Shown: piece after piece, positions 30,970-42,221 of the stretch
How the letters are laid out: each line of letters opens with the position of its first letter
Numbering within the stretch: the first letter of the stretch is position 1
Origin: Aquilaria yunnanensis
Lineage: Eukaryota > Streptophyta > Magnoliopsida > Malvales > Thymelaeaceae
Assembly (NCBI GenBank): GCA_039654915.1
Contig: CM077597.1
Location: 32,710,001 to 32,774,000 of the forward strand
Reading direction: 5' to 3'
DNA length: 64,000 nucleotides
The notes under the pieces: model-generated
The model's input: the letters and a program-made list of their open reading frames with translations, nothing else
Databases searched by the model: none
What the model was told of the DNA's origin: nothing
Made by a program: the position numbers and the translations under genes

Positions 30970-33755
30970 CTATCCTCCTCTGTAAAGTGGGTGTTCTTGG
31001 CCTCCATGGCTTAGATGGAGTAGTTGGCCTTAGAATAGTCCACCTGAAAAGGCATATGGACTACTACCCAGAATTTTTTGGGTGTCAATTGTATGCTAAC
31101 AACATGCCCTTTCATTGACAGCCCAGGAATGTGTATAATGGAGGCCAGGGATATTCAAGTCTGAGCTAGATTCGGGAGACTCTTCCTTGATTCTGTTACG
31201 GGAGCCCGGTTGAGGGAACCTTGGACGAACTCATCTCAGCCCTTTGGGATTAAGTTATCCCGCAAGAAACTTAGATCAAGGTTGGGATACCAGTCCAGGG
31301 CGTGGAAGTGGGCGTTGCAGAGACCTTGATTGTAGGCACTCATGCCCACATCCTTGAGTTCCTCAACCTCAGCCCGCACACTCGCATTTTCCCTAACTTG
31401 AGCCTACACCTCCTCCTTGGACTTCCAAAGGGCTTTCTCGAGTTCCTAGATGCTAGTTTGAAGAGTCACTCGCTCAACTTTTAGGGAAGTCTGTGCCGAT
31501 TGACAATGTGTCTCACTCGCTGAGCTTTTAAGGAAGTCTCTGCCGATTGAAAATATTTTAACTCCCAGGACACCCCCATAAGGTTCTCTTTAACATTGCC
31601 TATATCTTTTAAGCTTGTCAGGAAATCCTCCGTGTGACCATCCAGGCCTCATCTCCGTAGGTGCAGAGGCGATCTACTTCATTCCAGAACTCATGGAAAT
31701 GGCACTTATAAAATGGTTTACTTCACCCACCATAAAGCCTAGGCCTTTGAGAATATCACCATGATGAGAAAACCTATAAGCTTGCTTCTCGGGTTGCTAT
31801 TCTAGTGATATTAGTTCACCCTCCTCATCGGACAGAGAAAAAATTCCTATTGGGCCCAATGATTTTCGAATATCATCACCTTATGTGGGCACAAGGAGAA
31901 TGCCTATATGAAAAAATTGGTTGGCATAAAGGGAATTTGGGGCCAAAATGACCTTGAAACGAAAGGAAAGAAAGCGCATACCCGAGTGAGATGAACAACA
32001 AGTTGACTGAAACAACCCTTGTCACTCGGCACGTGCTCACTTTAAAGCTCCCAAAAGTTAAGTTGGAGTGACACATATAAGACACCAACCTTAGTGGGTT
32101 GCTTCTAAAAAAATATTTGCATTAGTGCGAGTATCGACTACAGGGTCATGGAGCATGTACCCTTTTGCCAAGGCTCGAGCATCCCATTGATCCCTCCAAG
32201 CTGACACCCACTTAACCCATTTTTCAAGAATAAGTGGGGGAGGAAGACGACCTAAATAGAAGCAAAGTAAAAAATAAAAAAGAAGCAGAAGAAGAAGGAT
32301 AAGATGTAGATGTAGAAGAAGAATAAGAAAAAGAAAAAAGAAAAACAAATAAAAATATTCTCAAAAATATGGAGAGGTTTTGTTACCTTACAGACCCTCC
32401 AAAGTTGGCATCATCCAAGACTATGAAGATGCATGAAGCCCTAAAAGCTGGGAAGTTAGAGGGCATTATATTAGCTACCTTGGCAACAATAGAGACCTCT
32501 TCCTTCGGAAGGATAGAGCTTCTCCTATTTGCTACCTTGGGAAAATTAATCCTTGCCCCAGAAGTCACATCCTCATCCTCATTTATGAGTTTTAAGGAGC
32601 AAACGGGTGATAGGTCCTCACACCCAGGGAACCCTTCTGCCATTGCTATAGAGGTAACTTCAGGACCAAAGAGCTCTTGGTTGATGTTCCTATCTTAGCC
32701 TCAATGGTTTGACCTAATTCATCATTAAAAGTAGATGATGCACTTAGTTTCACCCACACACCTCAAACCTTGAGCTTTTAACCTTCTCCAAAGTTGAGGC
32801 TAGGTCATTCATCTGTGGAACAAGTTGGCATGGGAAAAATTGGCTGAATGTGAGAACATGGTGCAATAAGATTTAGCCAAGTAGGATACATTAGGCTAAT
32901 AGTAGCCTCTTGAGCTATAAGTGTTACACTAGTAGAAGTACACCAAGTTGAAGAGACTGGTCCAGTAGAAGTTGGAGGCGGAGAATTTGATCCACTAGCA
33001 GCCTACTTTGCAAAAGTAGCTTACCCATTCTTGAGAAGTTGCTCAATGAGTTGAGGCACGTCAGGGGATTACAATAAGTTACTAGATGTGGAACCCTCCT
33101 TGCTTAAGCCTTTTTTAACCCAAGGTATGAATAGAAGGCCTAAGACTCTTGATGCCTTTACCTTTCTTAATATGTCCAAACACCCTTTGGACATGCTTGT
33201 TAGGCTTTTGCCTATAGACATTAGGCCAAAAAAGCCAGTAAGCTAGAATAAAATATGTGTGCCAATATCAAGTCAAGTGAAGAATAGCATCAAGGTAAGA
33301 TCTTACGAGGTCCTAAATTTGTGGGGAGGTAAGCATCCTCTTTAGCACCCTAATAAAGACCTTCTCCTTGTCCTGACCTTACATAGGTAGAACTTTTGCT
33401 CCACCATCTTCAACTCTCTCAATACTTCTTATGCAATAAGTTTGTATGGAAAAAGTAAAGGAGCACGCTGAATAGTTCTTGGTTCAAGGCACTTGAACGA
33501 GGGCAATCATTTCAAAACTACCACTAAAGGCCAAGTTCTTGAGCACCTCTCCATATCTATCACACAGCAAGCTATGGGTCTCCCCAAGTAATGTTCAGAC
33601 AAACATCTAGTGCAACAACTAAAAGGCTCATACAATAATTCCTCCAAGCTCAAAACTCGGCTTTGCTTAATTTGAGTTATGGGTACTTTTGATACTACAT
33701 CTTTCATAACCTTTTGACTCTCCATAAGAGCTCTTCGGGATTCTAGACAAAGCAA
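30970..33755 (-). pseudogene. Antisense ORF of element K (broken, possibly spliced)
   Basis: Read right to left, pieces in several frames appear to belong to one protein: LYEPFSCCTRCLSEHYLGRP (33650-33580), INEDEDVTSGARINFPKVAN (32590-32520) to FIVLDDANFGGSVR (32425-32383), then after a probable intron LEKWVKWVSAWRDQWDARAL (32230-32160). A Glu/Lys-rich helix follows near 31450-31350. Next is AYNQGLCNAHFHAL with YPNLDLSFL and NLIPKG (about 31345-31250), the motif also seen in Tat-1's antisense ORF. A tail near 31080-31000 reads KKFWVVVHMPFQVDYSKANY. Multiple stops and shifts. Function unknown; it lies opposite to the sense genes of its element. Confidence 0.5.
32252..32386 (-). other. Predicted intron in the antisense ORF of element K
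   Basis: On the minus strand, coding-like sequence ends at GTCTGTAAG followed by GTAACAAAAC (donor at 32386; GTAAGG four bases earlier is an alternative). A CT-rich tract runs from about 32345 to 32260 and stops at CTATTTAG (acceptor at 32252), after which coding-like sequence resumes. The 135 bp between have the T-rich make-up and size of a plant intron. The Leu/Phe-rich ORF read through the tract is then an artefact. Splicing is inferred, not shown. Confidence 0.4.
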
Positions 33756-33761
33756 ACATCA

Positions 33762-35647
33762 TGAAACACCAGAGTTCGCGATGCCACTCCCTAAGTCAAT
33801 CAGCCACCATACTCAACTATATAGGCCAAGGCATTTTTTTGATATAGATGCTTAGGATGGTCCATGCATCCGACCTTCTTGTTGTTAGTGTTGTACTCAA
33901 AAGACAATCATGAGATGATTGTATTTTGCACATTGAGGATGATATTTTATTGAGGCATTAATCCAGTAATTACGTTTGTTGTTTTGTTTCTGCATAATGT
34001 AATAAACATAATTATAACCCTAGAATAACGATATTCTTAAATGTCCCTAGTCTAGTATTATCGTGGAGGGGGTTGCAATAATACATAAAGACTAGCATAT
34101 GTGGAGACTAATATAAGATATGTAGTCTACATATGGGTACAAGTTGGAGAACTTGTGTATTGGACTAACCTACCATGAGAATGCTACATGGATCGTTATA
34201 TCAATGTTATAAGTAATTCTCATAGTGATCATGTATATGTAGTCCTTTAAACTAAGGTCATCAAGGTTCCCTACATGTGAGTCACATACTTTGATACTTC
34301 CCTTTGTTGCTCATAACTAAGTGAACTTGGAAGAGGTCATTGGGTATGTCACATATCATGTGAAAGGTTTTGTATGGTCAAGATGGGATTTTTCCCTTCT
34401 ATGTAATGGGAGTGATATCTTCGGGCCCCTTGATAGAGTAAGACTAAGAAACCGCATGGCCATGCTCTGATGAGTTGATATACAATACCAATGTCATTAG
34501 TTTAAGTTAGTCTACTCGGTAATCAAGAAACCATAGATCGGGCTATACAAGATTGGCACATTCCATGTCTCGTGCTTGGTCTTGATATCTTGGACAAAGG
34601 GACAATGACATATATGGATAATGATCATAAAGGTTTAGTCGAATCACCAACAATCTTGTCACTTTGGTAGCAATGATGTGTTGCTAGACACCGCTCATTA
34701 TTTATGATCATAAATGTGATTTATGATCATTGCAATTGTAATAGGAGCCTCTTAGGTAGCACACATAGAGACAATTGGATTATTTAAGTGCATGGGCCGA
34801 ATTGTTTGGCCTTGGTTTCATGATAATTTCATATTAATGATTGGCCTACAAGTAGAGCCATTATTAGGCCTGAAGTTAAAGCCTAATTAGATTAAGGATT
34901 TGAAATCCATTAGTCTTGGGAGTTAAGTCTCACTATAAATACATCATATAGTGATAAATTCACAGCTCTTGCCCTAGCCTCCTTAAGGAAAAAATAAGAA
35001 GAGTTTTGAGAGTTCCAGTCGCACTCTTCTCTTTTCATTCCTTTGAGGACTCAAGCTATCACTGTGAGCGCAAAAGGAATGCATCTACCAGGACGCAGGT
35101 AGAGGTTTGGTGATCCCGAGAGGCTCATGTGGATACCATAGAGAGCTTAAACACGTCAACTGTTAAAATTTTGTGATTCCACTCAATAATTAGGTGAAAG
35201 ATCTCAACTAAAAGAGGTATAAAATCTTGAGCACCCAATTTATCCCCTTTCACTTGGATCCTGGAGGGTTTTGGTTATATTCCACTGCACTTGCTTGGCT
35301 CCCGAAGCCCTACACTTGTCTTTATGTCCGTATTGGTAGTTAGGGAAAGACTGCCAACTCCCTCACCATGTCGCTATGTTAGAGTGCATACTGCAATGGG
35401 AAACATGTGGCTAAACTAATAGATGCTCACAATCCATCCGAGAAGCACTATATAAGAACTTAACCCACTTCCTAGGGTATGTTGACATCCATACTCTCAT
35501 TTTACAAACACCTTCACTAAAGAACTAGCTTGAACATTGAAGACTCCCCTGGAAAAAAAAGAAAAACACTTCAGAGTCCTCTCTTCCATTCTCCTTTTTC
35601 TGTGTGTTGATTTTGTAGGTCTATGTGTTGATTTTGTAGGTCCGCCA
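33762..35647 (+). repeat. 3' LTR of element K, interrupted by copia solo LTR C
   Basis: The part right of LTR C (35320-35647) has a TATA box CTATATAAGAAC (about 35450), a CA/CT-rich leader and the end GTGTTGATTTTGTAGGTCCGCCA, typical of Tat LTR 3' ends. A 21-bp unit (TATGTGTTGATTTTGTAGGT plus C) is present twice in tandem at about 35601-35642. The left part before LTR C is only about 120 bp if the start is the TG at 33762, which is a guess. The right end CA at 35647 is also inferred. Confidence 0.5.
33883..35314 (+). repeat. Solo LTR C (copia family), TSD CTTGT
   Basis: This 1432-bp LTR runs from TGTTAGTGTTGTACTC to CGAAGCCCTACA, with exact CTTGT at 33878-33882 and 35315-35319. TATA box CTATAAATAC near 34934. 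It shares with D, and not with A or B, a segment of about 28 bp around AAGAAGAGTTTTGAGAG (34996-35012). Its divergence from A and B is visibly higher than A from B. No internal region, so it is a solo LTR. Confidence 0.95.
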
Positions 35648-35652
35648 TAGTA

Positions 35653-36900
35653 AACTTCACCATTCTAAGCAACCCCCATCACACAAGACCCTACCAATTT
35701 CTTTGCATAGTAAGCACCATCTAATCCAACCAAACAAGAGCATAATTAGCAAAGTCAACAATGGCTAATTTTACCTATATCTCTTCAAAGTAGTTATGAC
35801 AATCAAAGATCCTCTTCATATTTGTTTCCCAATGCAAGTATGCTTTAGGGAACTCCTCCATTGGAATGATGGAATTTGAAGTTTAATGAGTTTAGGTTCT
35901 AGTCCACTCTTGGTTGCTCTTTCTACTTTTTTTAAGGAAGGTGTTGATTTGCACTTTGATGGTTTTTAACCTCCTTGGAATTATATGTGTCATAGCCTCT
36001 GCTTGGCTTCTTCCTTGTTCTTGTCCTCAATCCAACACACCTCTACTTGGTTTTTCTTTTTGTATGTTTTCCATTTTTTTAATTTTTAAATGAAAAATTA
36101 CATAAATAAAAAGTAATAGAACACTTTGAAGCAAAAGAACACAAATTGGTTGTGCTTGGACACAAAACTAGATAAACCAAAATGACTATGAACAAAAACA
36201 ATGCAAATGAACCTGTAAAAACAAGAAATAGATTATTTAGTAGGGATCTAACTGTAAAGAATAGGAACAAATGAAATAATGTTGGAGAATAGGAGGCAAG
36301 AAATAAATGAAACAAAAGATAAGATTTGTCCTGGATGGCACTTGTAGACTCTAATAGCACTTGGTATGAACCCCATAGGTGTACAAACAAGGAACTCATC
36401 CATAAGATCTTTTTCAAGCTCCAGAAGAACCTCCTGAAACATTAGAACCCTTGCTCCAACTTAATAGATGTGAATTGAAACAAGTACTATGAAAGAATAA
36501 ACATGAGAGTATAAAAACTCTAGATACCAAGCTAAGACTTCAAATGAAACTAAAAAAAAACAAAGCTTAAAGAAATTATATTAGTCAAGTTTGAATTGAA
36601 AAAAATGTACATATGGTCCTTATATATTGTTACGGCCTTAAATCAAAGAAAACCCAAAGTTTAAATGAAGTAGAAATCCTTAACACCCAGAAAACCTAAT
36701 TTGATAAGGGTTTGAATAGGGTTAGGTCAACCATACACGTTAAACATCTAAAATGGTCTAGAATGCATGTGCAAGATGTGTTTAAATGAACACAAGCTAA
36801 ATTAAAACATTCATCCCCAAAATGACTTAGAAATCCCACAAAATCTAATAGGGTGCTAGACTATGGACATAAGGGTGCCTCAAGTGCACAAAGGGTCCTT
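35653..36900 (-). pseudogene. Decayed Ty3/gypsy gag fragment and unassigned sequence
   Basis: At about 35910-35770 the minus strand reads NSIIPMEEFPKAYLHWETN followed by MKRIFDCHNYFEE. This matches the gypsy Gag core KIPxFxGKxDPExYLxWExK...IFDCHNYSEE with many changes. From 36000 to 36900 no recognisable gene is seen: the region is AT-rich, and the minus-strand ORFs at 36079-36442 are Leu/Phe-rich and match nothing I know. This is older sequence into which element G inserted. Confidence 0.5.
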
Positions 36901-36935
36901 GGGTGCTTATTGGGGCTCTAAGGTACGCTTGGGAC

Positions 36936-37208
36936 TTAGACATGTAGCATGCCTAAAAATCTTATAGAATCATCACCACTATGTTCCTTTAAACCTCTAG
37001 GACTATTTTCAGCCTTGTCTTCTTTGAAATACTCTTCAATCAAATCTTGTAGTGCAACCTTCAACTCCATTGCATGTACCCTTATGGTAGGTCCTAAGGT
37101 GATATTCAAAGGGTCCATTGGTGTCATTAAGGTCCTATGCACCAAGTTGTTTGGGTTTCCATCATGAGGCAGCAAAAAACTATAACCAAGATGGTTAAGT
37201 TCCAACAA
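36936..37208 (-). pseudogene. Retroelement polyprotein tail fragment (GPxTRxxA-type)
   Basis: A 90-codon minus frame contains DPLNITLGPTIRVHAMELKV, then ALQDLIEEYFKEDKAENSPR. It resembles the LPxGPITRARAKKFKEAL stretch of plant Ty3/gypsy polyproteins, with Arg-Ala-Arg-Ala changed. That stretch usually lies at a Gag or Pol terminus, so this may be the end of a second decayed element next to the gag piece at 35.8 kb. It is cut off by G's 5' LTR 114 bp to the right. Weak assignment. Confidence 0.4.
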
Positions 37209-37512
37209 ATGAAACCAAGTTGATACCTAAAATATTTAGTGGACAATTGAGACCCTTAGAGATGAGTGGACTTGAAATATAAGATGGTGGTTAAAGACCC
37301 CAAAGTTGGTGTCAAGGGAAGTGTTATAGCCTTCCTAGTGTAAAGCTGAATTGAGGGAGGTAAAGTAAATTAAATCCTAGTTTATAACCTTATTTTAAGT
37401 TCACATAGCAAGATTAAGTAAGTTAGGCAAGGTTTACTAAGCTCCAAAGAGTTTATGACTCCAAAGAGTTCGGCCACAAAATGGTAATATTGTGTCCCAA
37501 AGTGTCGGGCCC

Positions 37513-39993
37513 TATTACCCACTCCAGGGTAGTCCAGTTATGATGCCAAATTTGTGCATTTAAAACTCCCAGGGTTGGTATGTTCTGTAGGCCATCAGAA
37601 CAATACCCTTAGTGTACATACCCAAGTGGCCTCTTGGGCATTATGTAAATGCATGCATATTGGTCCAAAAATTACACACAAAATCACATTTTATGCACAC
37701 CATGGCAGCAAGGAAGGAAAACACTAGCACAATTCTTAATCTTGGCTACCACACATTAGGCAATCTTGTTAAGTTTAAGTAACCGGCCACTGTACCTAAA
37801 ACTTCCTCCAAAAAAAATGTATTAATCTAGCAATGTACCCCCATGTTTTCTTTGCTTCATTATGTAGAGAATTAAGCCAAACCATGGAATTTGGTTTTGC
37901 ATCAATAGCCCACCTATGGATCAAGTTATAGATTTTTTAAGTTTGTTACAAAATTCTAATCAAATGAACAGTAAATCAGCCAAATTTGCAACATCATAAC
38001 TTTGGATACAAGGCTCCAAATTCAGAAATTCAAAAAGCCTTGTTAAACCTCTAAATGTTCTCAAGGTTTGGTCAAAATTTCATATCAAGATTCATTCTAC
38101 ACAGGGAGATATAGGACTTTCAGTGCAAGGTCGAAATTCTGTCCACTTTATGACCATTACGCCCATACAAAATTTCATAAGTGTGCAAACACTTTATTCA
38201 CAAAGGATAAGCCCTTGAAGACTATCCCATACATGTACAATACACATAGGAATTTCGTGCTATTGCATATAGCAACTTTATGTGGTCAAAACAGAATTTA
38301 CAAACAAGCAGCCCATCATTCACACTTAGACAGCTTGTGCACCACATTCACATACATAGCAAAAACCATCTTCCAGTGTTCACATACTTGTTTCAAATTT
38401 ACATTCCTTACATGTACATGCATCCACGCACTATATCATGGCCTTAACGCAGCTAAAGACATGCACCCAAGTCACAAGCAATGCTTGAGACATAATACAC
38501 TCCAAAACAGGATATTGGACAGCTTCTGTGTAACACAATAAGCACCATCACTAAAAATACCAAATGTGCTCTGAAAATCACCAAAATTTCCAGATAAAAA
38601 CTAGACACATGTAAGTTCATGTACCTGAAATTTCAGATCAAAAAAAAATGGGAAAGGTCATTTTGAATGTGATCTTTCTGATGGACCTGAAATGGGCAAA
38701 TTTGAGGGGAGGTAAGTTTCATGGAGAAACTTAGTAAGGAGAACACTTTAACACTAAGGTAATGTAACCCATAGAAATCACCTGCATCTAAAGACACTAA
38801 AACATAAGAAAACATAATGCATATATCCAATATAGAGCAACCAAATGCAGAAATCATTCACAAACACCAAACATATGTAATGCGGCAGCAACAACATTCA
38901 TTGGTTAGTCCATAAAACATGTAATAAACATAAGTAGATCACTATGGAAGCCCTCCTCAAGCATAAGCTTGGCCTTAGGAGAGTTTTAACATTAATTAGT
39001 ACTACCTTTAGGCTCTAGAAACCCTTAAATTCGCTGCCATCACTTTGCACTACACACTAGGTCACAAAACCTTCACTAACTACACTCCCCTCACTAAGCT
39101 TGGTTCATCAAGCTCATGGCTCTCTTCCAAGCCTTGCCCTAGCTCCATAAATGCTTGAAAATATAGTAAACATTCCAGGAGAGCAAGAGAACTCTTTACC
39201 TTGTGGGTATGCCGAAATTGAAGCTTCATTCTTGATGTACCAAAGCAATAGCACTAGTATGCTTCCAATTACTCTTTATTTCTTTCAATTGTAACTAATT
39301 ACAAGCTTGGAGGTATGGTGGCTATGGAGGATCTATGGAGGAAGTGTGAAGGTGGGTGATGGCTAGTTCGGTCAAATATGAAGGGGCAAAATTAAGTTTG
39401 GCTTCTTAAATTGGCTTTAGGGCACTAAACACCCTTATTAGCCTTAATCATGCTTTATGTCATTTTCATTCTCACTAACCATGGTTTCTTTGTCTTAAAC
39501 TCATTCATCCACATTTTTACCACATTTTTTACCACTTTTCAAGCCATAGCCGACCTCCCCCATGATAGGAAACTCCACAATTTCACCCTTTGACTTAAGT
39601 CAAAAGCTTGAACATCGTAAGGTTTACACTAGGACATTTTGGTCCTTAATGCCTTTAGTGTTTCCTTTGTCCAAACTTGTCTTCTATAAGCAATTTGGTC
39701 CTCCAATAGCACTTTACTACCATTCATGTCCTTCCCATAACTAACCAAAGCTATTTCTTAAGAGTTTTGCAATTAAGTACCTGAACTTCCAAAACCTTAC
39801 AAAAGGTCCATAGGTTACTTGACATACAAGCAATTGGAGGCCAAGATACCATCTTAGAACACTTTTTAGGGGGTGTTGATCATACCTTTTACCCCCCCAC
39901 ACTTCAATTACTATGGTGAGAATTACACAATATAATGGGTTTTGACCATTATGCCACACTTCGTAATTATCCCATTTTTGTGAGGTGGTAACA
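37513..39993 (-). repeat. 3' LTR of element J
   Basis: 2481 bp. On the + strand it runs from TATTACCCACTCCAGGG to GAGGTGGTAACA. The other copy starts TGTTACCTACTCC, so the outer end has TG changed to TA. The 157-codon + strand ORF at 38068-38541 is not open in the other LTR copies and is not a gene. Solo LTR F is a third copy of this LTR. Confidence 0.95.
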
Positions 39994-40012
39994 ATCCTCC
40001 CCCCTTAAAAAT
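39994..40012 (-). other. Polypurine tract of element J
   Basis: On the minus strand AAAATTTTTAAGGGGGGAGG directly precedes TGTTACCACC, the LTR start. This purine run is the plus-strand primer site and fixes the orientation of J. It overlaps the end of the chromodomain frame. Confidence 0.8.
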
Positions 40013-40205
40013 TTTGGTCCTCCAAAATTGCCTTTAGCTTCGAGTATTCTGTAGGATACCTTTCTATAAGGTCTTTTTTAGTTTCCCAAGTTATTTCTCT
40101 TTCAGAGTGGTGTGACCACTGAACTTTAACTGTAGGAATGAGCTTATTCCTTAACTTTTTGGTATCCTTGGCTAAGATAGCTATAGGTTTCTCTTCATAT
40201 GTCAA
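40005..40205 (-). CDS. Element J chromodomain (C-terminal end of pol)
   Basis: The minus frame reads TYEEKPIAILAKDTKKLRNK, then LIPTVKVQWSHHSEREITWE and TKKDLIERYPTEYSKL. Chromovirus integrases end in a chromodomain that directs insertion, probably by binding chromatin marks. VKVxWxxHxxxEITWE is the core of the Tekay-type version, in which the aromatic cage of classical chromodomains is partly missing. The piece is open to its natural stop near 40005. It is in frame with integrase, but a stop at 40215-40217 separates them, so it is part of a broken gene. Confidence 0.8.
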   Translation of the reverse strand: MTYEEKPIAILAKDTKKLRNKLIPTVKVQWSHHSEREITWETKKDLIERYPTEYSKLKAILEDQNF

Positions 40206-40217
40206 GTTAGGTTCTAA

Positions 40218-41330
40218 CTATATGTCTTCCACTACAATAGCATGCTTTGTGTCCAATAGACATTTTTTAAGCATACTAATGTGAAAAACATTATGAACAC
40301 TTGACAAGCTTGGTGGTAGAGCTAACCTGTATACTACATTGCCAACTCTGTCCAAGATCTCATAAGGACCTATATATCTTGGAGCTAACTTGGTTCTTCT
40401 GCCAAATCTGACAGTGCCTTTGATTGGTGCAACTTTCAGCCAAACATTGTCACCAACCTTAAACTCCAAGCCTTTTCTTCTTTTATTCACATAGGTTATG
40501 GTTCTTTTATTGGCTTCCTTTAATCCTTCTTGAATCTTCTTGATCTTGGCAGTAGTTTTTTCAATGATTCTAGGACCCAACTCTAGCCTATCTGAGGCTT
40601 CCACGCAACAGTGGGGTGCCGTGCACCTTCATCCATATAATGCTTTATAAGGTGCCATGCCAATGGTGCTTTGATAACTATTGTTATAAAAAAATTCCAC
40701 CAATGGAAAATGTTGGTCCCATTCACCCTTGAAATCCAATACACAGCTCCTAAGCATGTCTTTCAATATCTGTATCACCATTTTAGTTTGCCCATCAGTC
40801 TAAGGGTGATAAGCACTACTCAAGTGGATTTTAGTACTTAATGCTTTGTGAATAGCACTCCAAAACTGAGCTGTAAATCTTGGATCTTTATCAGATACAA
40901 TGGAGTATGGTACTCCATGTAATCTCATTATCTCCTAGATGTACATCTAAGCCAACTTCTCCAAGGAATCTGTAAGTCTCATAGATAAGAAGTGAGCACA
41001 TTTGGTTAGCCTATCGACAATGACCCAAATTGTATCATGCCTTAATCTGGTCATAGGCAACCCAGTCAAAAAGTCCATGGTTATGTTCCCCCACTTCCTC
41101 ACTGGTATAAATAAAGTCCGAAGGGTACCAACTGACTTTTGGTGCTCTACCTTTACCCTTTGACATGTGGCACATTTGAAGACATGAATGGCTATGTCTC
41201 TCTTCATGTTTGGCCACCAGAAGTGAGCCTTCAAGTCTTTATACATTTTCTCACTTCCTGGATGGATGTTCAACTTGCTTGTATAAGCCTTTTCAAGTAT
41301 TTCATCTGTAAGCTTTGGTCCTTTAGGCAC
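40218..41330 (-). pseudogene. Element J integrase (two open halves)
   Basis: First half (41330-40947): SKLNIHPGSEKMYKDLKAHF with both zinc His, then CATCQRVKVEH with both Cys. NITMDFLTGLPMTRLRHDTI gives the first catalytic Asp and WVIVDRLTKCAHFL follows. Between 40946 and 40605 the core continues with stops (GVPYSIVSDKDPRF-like near 40890, giving the second Asp). Second half (40604-40218): RIIEKTTAKIKKIQEGLKEA, KGLEFKVGDNVWLKVAPIKG, KLAPRYIGPYEILDRVGNVV and SVHNVFHISMLKKCLLD, the GPY/F module typical of chromoviruses. Both halves are in the RT frame. Only a few point changes separate this gene from an open one. Confidence 0.9.
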
Positions 41331-41339
41331 ATAGATTCG

Positions 41340-42210
41340 GTCCTTAAAGTACAGTAATCTTTACTTGTAGGCAAATGATTCATACAACGAACCTTTTTCC
41401 TCTCCTGAAATCTTTCTCAACTCAAGATCCATTTCTTATGCTTTTCTAACCTCTTTAATCCATCCAGACTGGATTGTCAACGTGTAGATTTGGGCTTCCT
41501 CCCATTTCTACCATTTATGCCATAGGCATAGCAGACTATTCTACTCATCATGATCAAATATGGATCCTTTTTTCAGAAGACACGTGTACTTCCTGCTCAA
41601 GGCATCTGCCACCAGATTTCCTTTGCCCTCTGTATACTCTATGCTCTAATTATAGTCTTTAATGTACTCAAACCATCTTCTTTGCCTCATGTTCAACTCT
41701 TTTTGAGTGAACAAGTACATTAGGCTCTTACGGTCAAACTAGATCACAAATGAACTACCCATCAAGTAATGCCTCCAATGCTTCAAAGCAAAAATCACTA
41801 CAGCTAGTTCTAGGTCATGGATAGGATAATTTTGTTCATAGGGTCTCAACTATCTTGACCCATAAGCAATGACATTTCTGTCTTGCATGAGTACACAACC
41901 TAACCCAAATCTAGATGCATTTGTATAGATGATGTAGGGCTTGCTTGGATCAGGAAGAATCAATTATGGAGCTTCAATCAACCTCTTGTTAATCTCCTAG
42001 AAACTCTTTTCATATTTCTCAGTCCACTCAAACCTTTGACCTTTCTTGGTCAGATGAGTAAGAGCTGAGGCAATCATGGAGAATGTTGATACAAATCTTC
42101 TATAGTATCTAGCTAATCCTAGGAAACTTTTGATGTCCTTTACAGTCTTTGGTCTTTCCCATTCTTGCACTGCCTTGACCTTTTCAAGGTCTACCTTAAG
42201 GCCTTGTGCA
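41340..42210 (-). pseudogene. Element J RNase H and connection
   Basis: No long open frame, but the minus translation shows GLGCVLMQDRNVIAYGSR (41905-41850), [20 protein letters not shown] with the catalytic Glu (41825-41765), [10 protein letters not shown] and FTQKELNMRQRRWFEYIKDY (41710-41655). YTEGKGNLVADALSRK ends the domain (41640-41590). Stops appear at codons where relatives have Gln or Trp, for example after YGSR. It is the standard chromovirus RNase H in the right place. Confidence 0.8.
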
Positions 42211-42221
42211 TCTATAATGTG

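Larger units (their letters stand above)
29974..35647 (+). mobile_element. Element K: 3' end of a second Tat element (+)
   Basis: This stretch holds a non-coding spacer (29974-30960), a decayed antisense ORF on the minus strand (30970-33755), and then a + strand LTR ending near 35647 that contains copia solo LTR C. Spacer, antisense ORF, 3' LTR is the order of the 3' part of a Tat element, as in Tat-1. Gag-pol of K is not in the window. The left edge meets element M's 5' LTR. It is a different copy from Tat-1, because both contain the same C-terminal motif of the antisense ORF. Confidence 0.6.

Noticed and set aside
32091..32348. Leu/Phe-rich minus ORF that looks like a membrane protein or signal peptide
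   Set aside because: The hydrophobic N-terminal half is the translation of a CT-rich tract, better explained as an intron pyrimidine tract. Only the second half resembles the antisense protein.
36079..36442. Hydrophobic minus ORFs of 112 and 64 codons
   Set aside because: Low-complexity, AT-rich sequence with no known domain and overlapping frames; no evidence of a gene.
38068..38541. 157-codon + strand ORF, the longest in J's 3' LTR
   Set aside because: It runs opposite to J in a non-coding LTR. The same place in the 5' LTR (about 45620-46080) and in solo LTR F is broken by stops and shifts, so it is incidental.
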